A DNA stretch of 5,850 nucleotides from Bacillota bacterium (GTDB lineage Bacteria > Bacillota > Bacilli > Thermoactinomycetales > DSM-44946), in NCBI GenBank assembly GCA_021793745.1, contig JAJYSD010000100.1, positions 1-5,850 of the forward strand, written 5' to 3'. The notes beneath the pieces are model-generated. The model saw only the letters and a list, made by a program, of their open reading frames with translations. It searched no databases and was not told where the DNA came from. Positions 5,453 through 5,850 of the stretch are shown one piece after another. The position numbers and the translations under genes were made by a program. Within the stretch, counting starts at the first letter, position 1, and every line of letters starts with the position of its first letter.

Positions 5453-5481
5453 TTGACCGAAATGGTATAACTTATTATACT
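5453..5481 (+). promoter_or_regulatory. Strong sigma-A promoter of the SR1-like RNA
   Basis: TTGACC (5453-5458), 17 bases, TATACT (5476-5481): close to consensus. Transcription should start near 5488. Inside it, GTATAA (5465-5470) and TTATAC (5475-5480) are perfect inverted arms four bases apart, covering the spacer and most of the -10. Confidence 0.88.
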
Positions 5482-5495
5482 ATAAATGTCATACC
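5461..5495 (+). promoter_or_regulatory. Two candidate CcpN binding motifs
   Basis: AATGGTATAAC (5461-5471) and AATGTCATACC (5485-5495) share 8 of 11 bases and lie 24 bases apart on the same strand. The second matches 9 of 11 positions of the B. subtilis CcpN consensus TRTGHYATAYW as I recall it, the first 7 of 11. CcpN represses sr1, gapB and pckA on glycolytic carbon sources by cooperative binding at paired sites. Whether this organism has CcpN is unknown from the window. Confidence 0.5.
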
Positions 5496-5497
5496 GT

Positions 5498-5511
5498 TTG
5501 AAGCGCTTTCA
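5498..5511 (+). promoter_or_regulatory. Catabolite-responsive element (cre)-like site in the SR1 leader
   Basis: TTGAAGCGCTTTCA matches 12 of 14 positions of TGWAARCGYTWWCA, including the whole GCGCTTTCA right half; the other strand also scores 12. It is a cre with one A missing from the left arm. Starting about 10 bases after the predicted transcription start, bound CcpA would act as a roadblock. Confidence 0.6.
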
Positions 5512-5542
5512 ATTCAATGTAGGAGAGGAGACGAAAAAATTG

Positions 5543-5668
5543 ATGGAAGTGATCGTCTGCCAAAGCTGCGATGCGATTGTCGATTACATGGAGACGGAAA
5601 AGGCCGGCGTTCTGTACGGAACGTGTCCGGGATGCCAAGAGAAATCTTCGCGGGAAGAACGGCGGTAG
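5543..5668 (+). CDS. sr1P: GapA-binding peptide SR1P
   Basis: The 41-residue peptide begins MEVIVCQSCDAIVDYM and contains VLYGTCPGC, matching B. subtilis SR1P (MGTIVCQDC..., VLYGKCGSC). Four cysteines form two CxxC pairs (6/9 and 28/31), a likely zinc-ribbon knuckle. In B. subtilis SR1P binds glyceraldehyde-3-phosphate dehydrogenase GapA and promotes its interaction with RNase J1, linking glycolysis and RNA decay; it also stabilises gapA mRNA. ATG 5543 was chosen by alignment to that peptide. TTG 5540 directly before it sits better (9 bases) after the purine run AGGAGAGGAG (5521-5530), so a one-residue-longer product is possible. The ATG at 5486 is at or before the transcription start and is rejected. 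The tail SSREERR is charged, as in other members. Confidence 0.88.
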   Translation: MEVIVCQSCDAIVDYMETEKAGVLYGTCPGCQEKSSREERR

Positions 5669-5682
5669 GTCGCTCCTTCTCC

Positions 5683-5735
5683 AAAAAAATCGTGTCCGGT
5701 GCGGACACGGGTGAACCCCGGGGCGGGGTTTTTTT
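5683..5735. terminator. Two-hairpin bidirectional terminator
   Basis: For the plus strand, AACCCC (5714-5719) pairs with GGGGTT (5725-5730) and T5729-T5735 follows, ending the SR1-like RNA. For the minus strand, CGTGTCCG (5691-5698) pairs with CGGACACG (5702-5709) and the run A5683-A5689 reads as seven T, ending the gene coming from the right. The hairpins are four bases apart and each serves mainly one direction. Confidence 0.85.
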
Positions 5736-5743
5736 ATGTTTGC

Positions 5744-5850
5744 TTAATCGTCGATGACGCGGATCCTCCGGATCTCCGGGTCCTCCGGTCCCTGAACCGG
5801 CAAACCGACCCGCATGTGTTCGCGGATATAGTGAATGTTGGCCTGGGTGA
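5744..5850 (-). CDS. C-terminal end of an unidentified protein, partial
   Basis: On the minus strand the frame is open from the window edge to TAA (5744-5746), giving the last 34 residues: TQANIHYIREHMRVGLPVQG followed by PEDPEIRRIRVIDD. The composition is that of a real protein end, with a helix (ANIHYIREHM) and a charged strand (EIRRIRVID), and the bidirectional terminator lies directly after the stop. Both points support a true gene. I do not recognise the family and the fragment is too short to assign one. In B. subtilis, sr1 lies next to speA, but nothing here shows that this is SpeA. Confidence 0.65.
   Translation of the reverse strand, partial: TQANIHYIREHMRVGLPVQGPEDPEIRRIRVIDD

Larger units (their letters stand above)
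5488..5735 (+). ncRNA. sr1: SR1-like dual-function small RNA
   Basis: A free-standing unit of about 248 bases with its own promoter and terminator, carrying the SR1P reading frame in the middle. B. subtilis SR1 (about 205 bases) has the same plan: it pairs with ahrC mRNA through its 3' part to block AhrC synthesis, and it encodes SR1P. The peptide match identifies this unit as an SR1 homologue. Whether the pairing function is kept cannot be judged without the ahrC sequence. The leader contains a cre-like site and one CcpN-like motif; the 3' part is a two-hairpin terminator. Confidence 0.8.

Noticed and set aside
5486..5542. N-terminal extension of SR1P from ATG 5486
   Set aside because: This ATG is at or before the predicted transcription start, and the extension has no counterpart in the B. 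subtilis peptide.

Overview
The window looks like a chromosomal segment of a Bacillales-type Firmicute. The evidence is purine-rich Shine-Dalgarno sites, sigma-A promoters, a Bacillus-type LexA box, a cre-like catabolite site, and families largely confined to this group (YutG-type PgpA, DUF3055, SR1P). The moderately high GC and the sequence flavour suggest a thermophilic Thermoactinomycetaceae-like lineage, but that placement is inference. No mobile element, phage gene, CRISPR array or foreign-looking block was seen; this is mostly housekeeping DNA.

Layout, left to right. The 3' part of a YutG/PgpA-family gene (1-385, +) is followed by a 65-residue orphan protein (516-713, +). Next comes a strong promoter (722-750) driving four tRNA genes, fMet(CAT), Asp(GTC), a CAT tRNA best read as Ile2, and Val(GAC), closed by a clear terminator (1146-1174). 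A membrane-anchored M23 metallopeptidase (1275-2390, +) converges on dinB, DNA polymerase IV (2394-3611, -), with only 3 bp between the stop codons. dinB has a near-perfect LexA box at its 5' end. A DUF1885-like gene (3779-4201, -) ends in its own terminator. Divergent from it is a GAF-domain gene (4422-4874, +) that resembles free-methionine-sulfoxide reductases but lacks the catalytic cysteines, followed by a DUF3055 gene (5000-5302, +). The last complete unit (about 5453-5735, +) is a homologue of the dual-function small RNA SR1 encoding the GapA-binding peptide SR1P. A partial, unidentified minus-strand gene (5744-5850) runs off the right edge.

The richest region is 5303-5735. It holds a 3' UTR with a duplicated hairpin, a strong terminator, and the SR1-like transcription unit. 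The SR1 promoter carries a 13-14 bp cre-like site, two repeated CcpN-like motifs and a palindrome between -35 and -10. The unit ends in a two-hairpin terminator whose halves each carry a T-run in opposite directions, serving both converging genes. The likely biology is catabolite-controlled expression of an sRNA/peptide that acts on glyceraldehyde-3-phosphate dehydrogenase, as known for B. subtilis SR1. I did not find a convincing wholly new system; the most valuable leads are the SR1 regulatory architecture, the paired hairpins before it, and the cysteine-less GAF protein.
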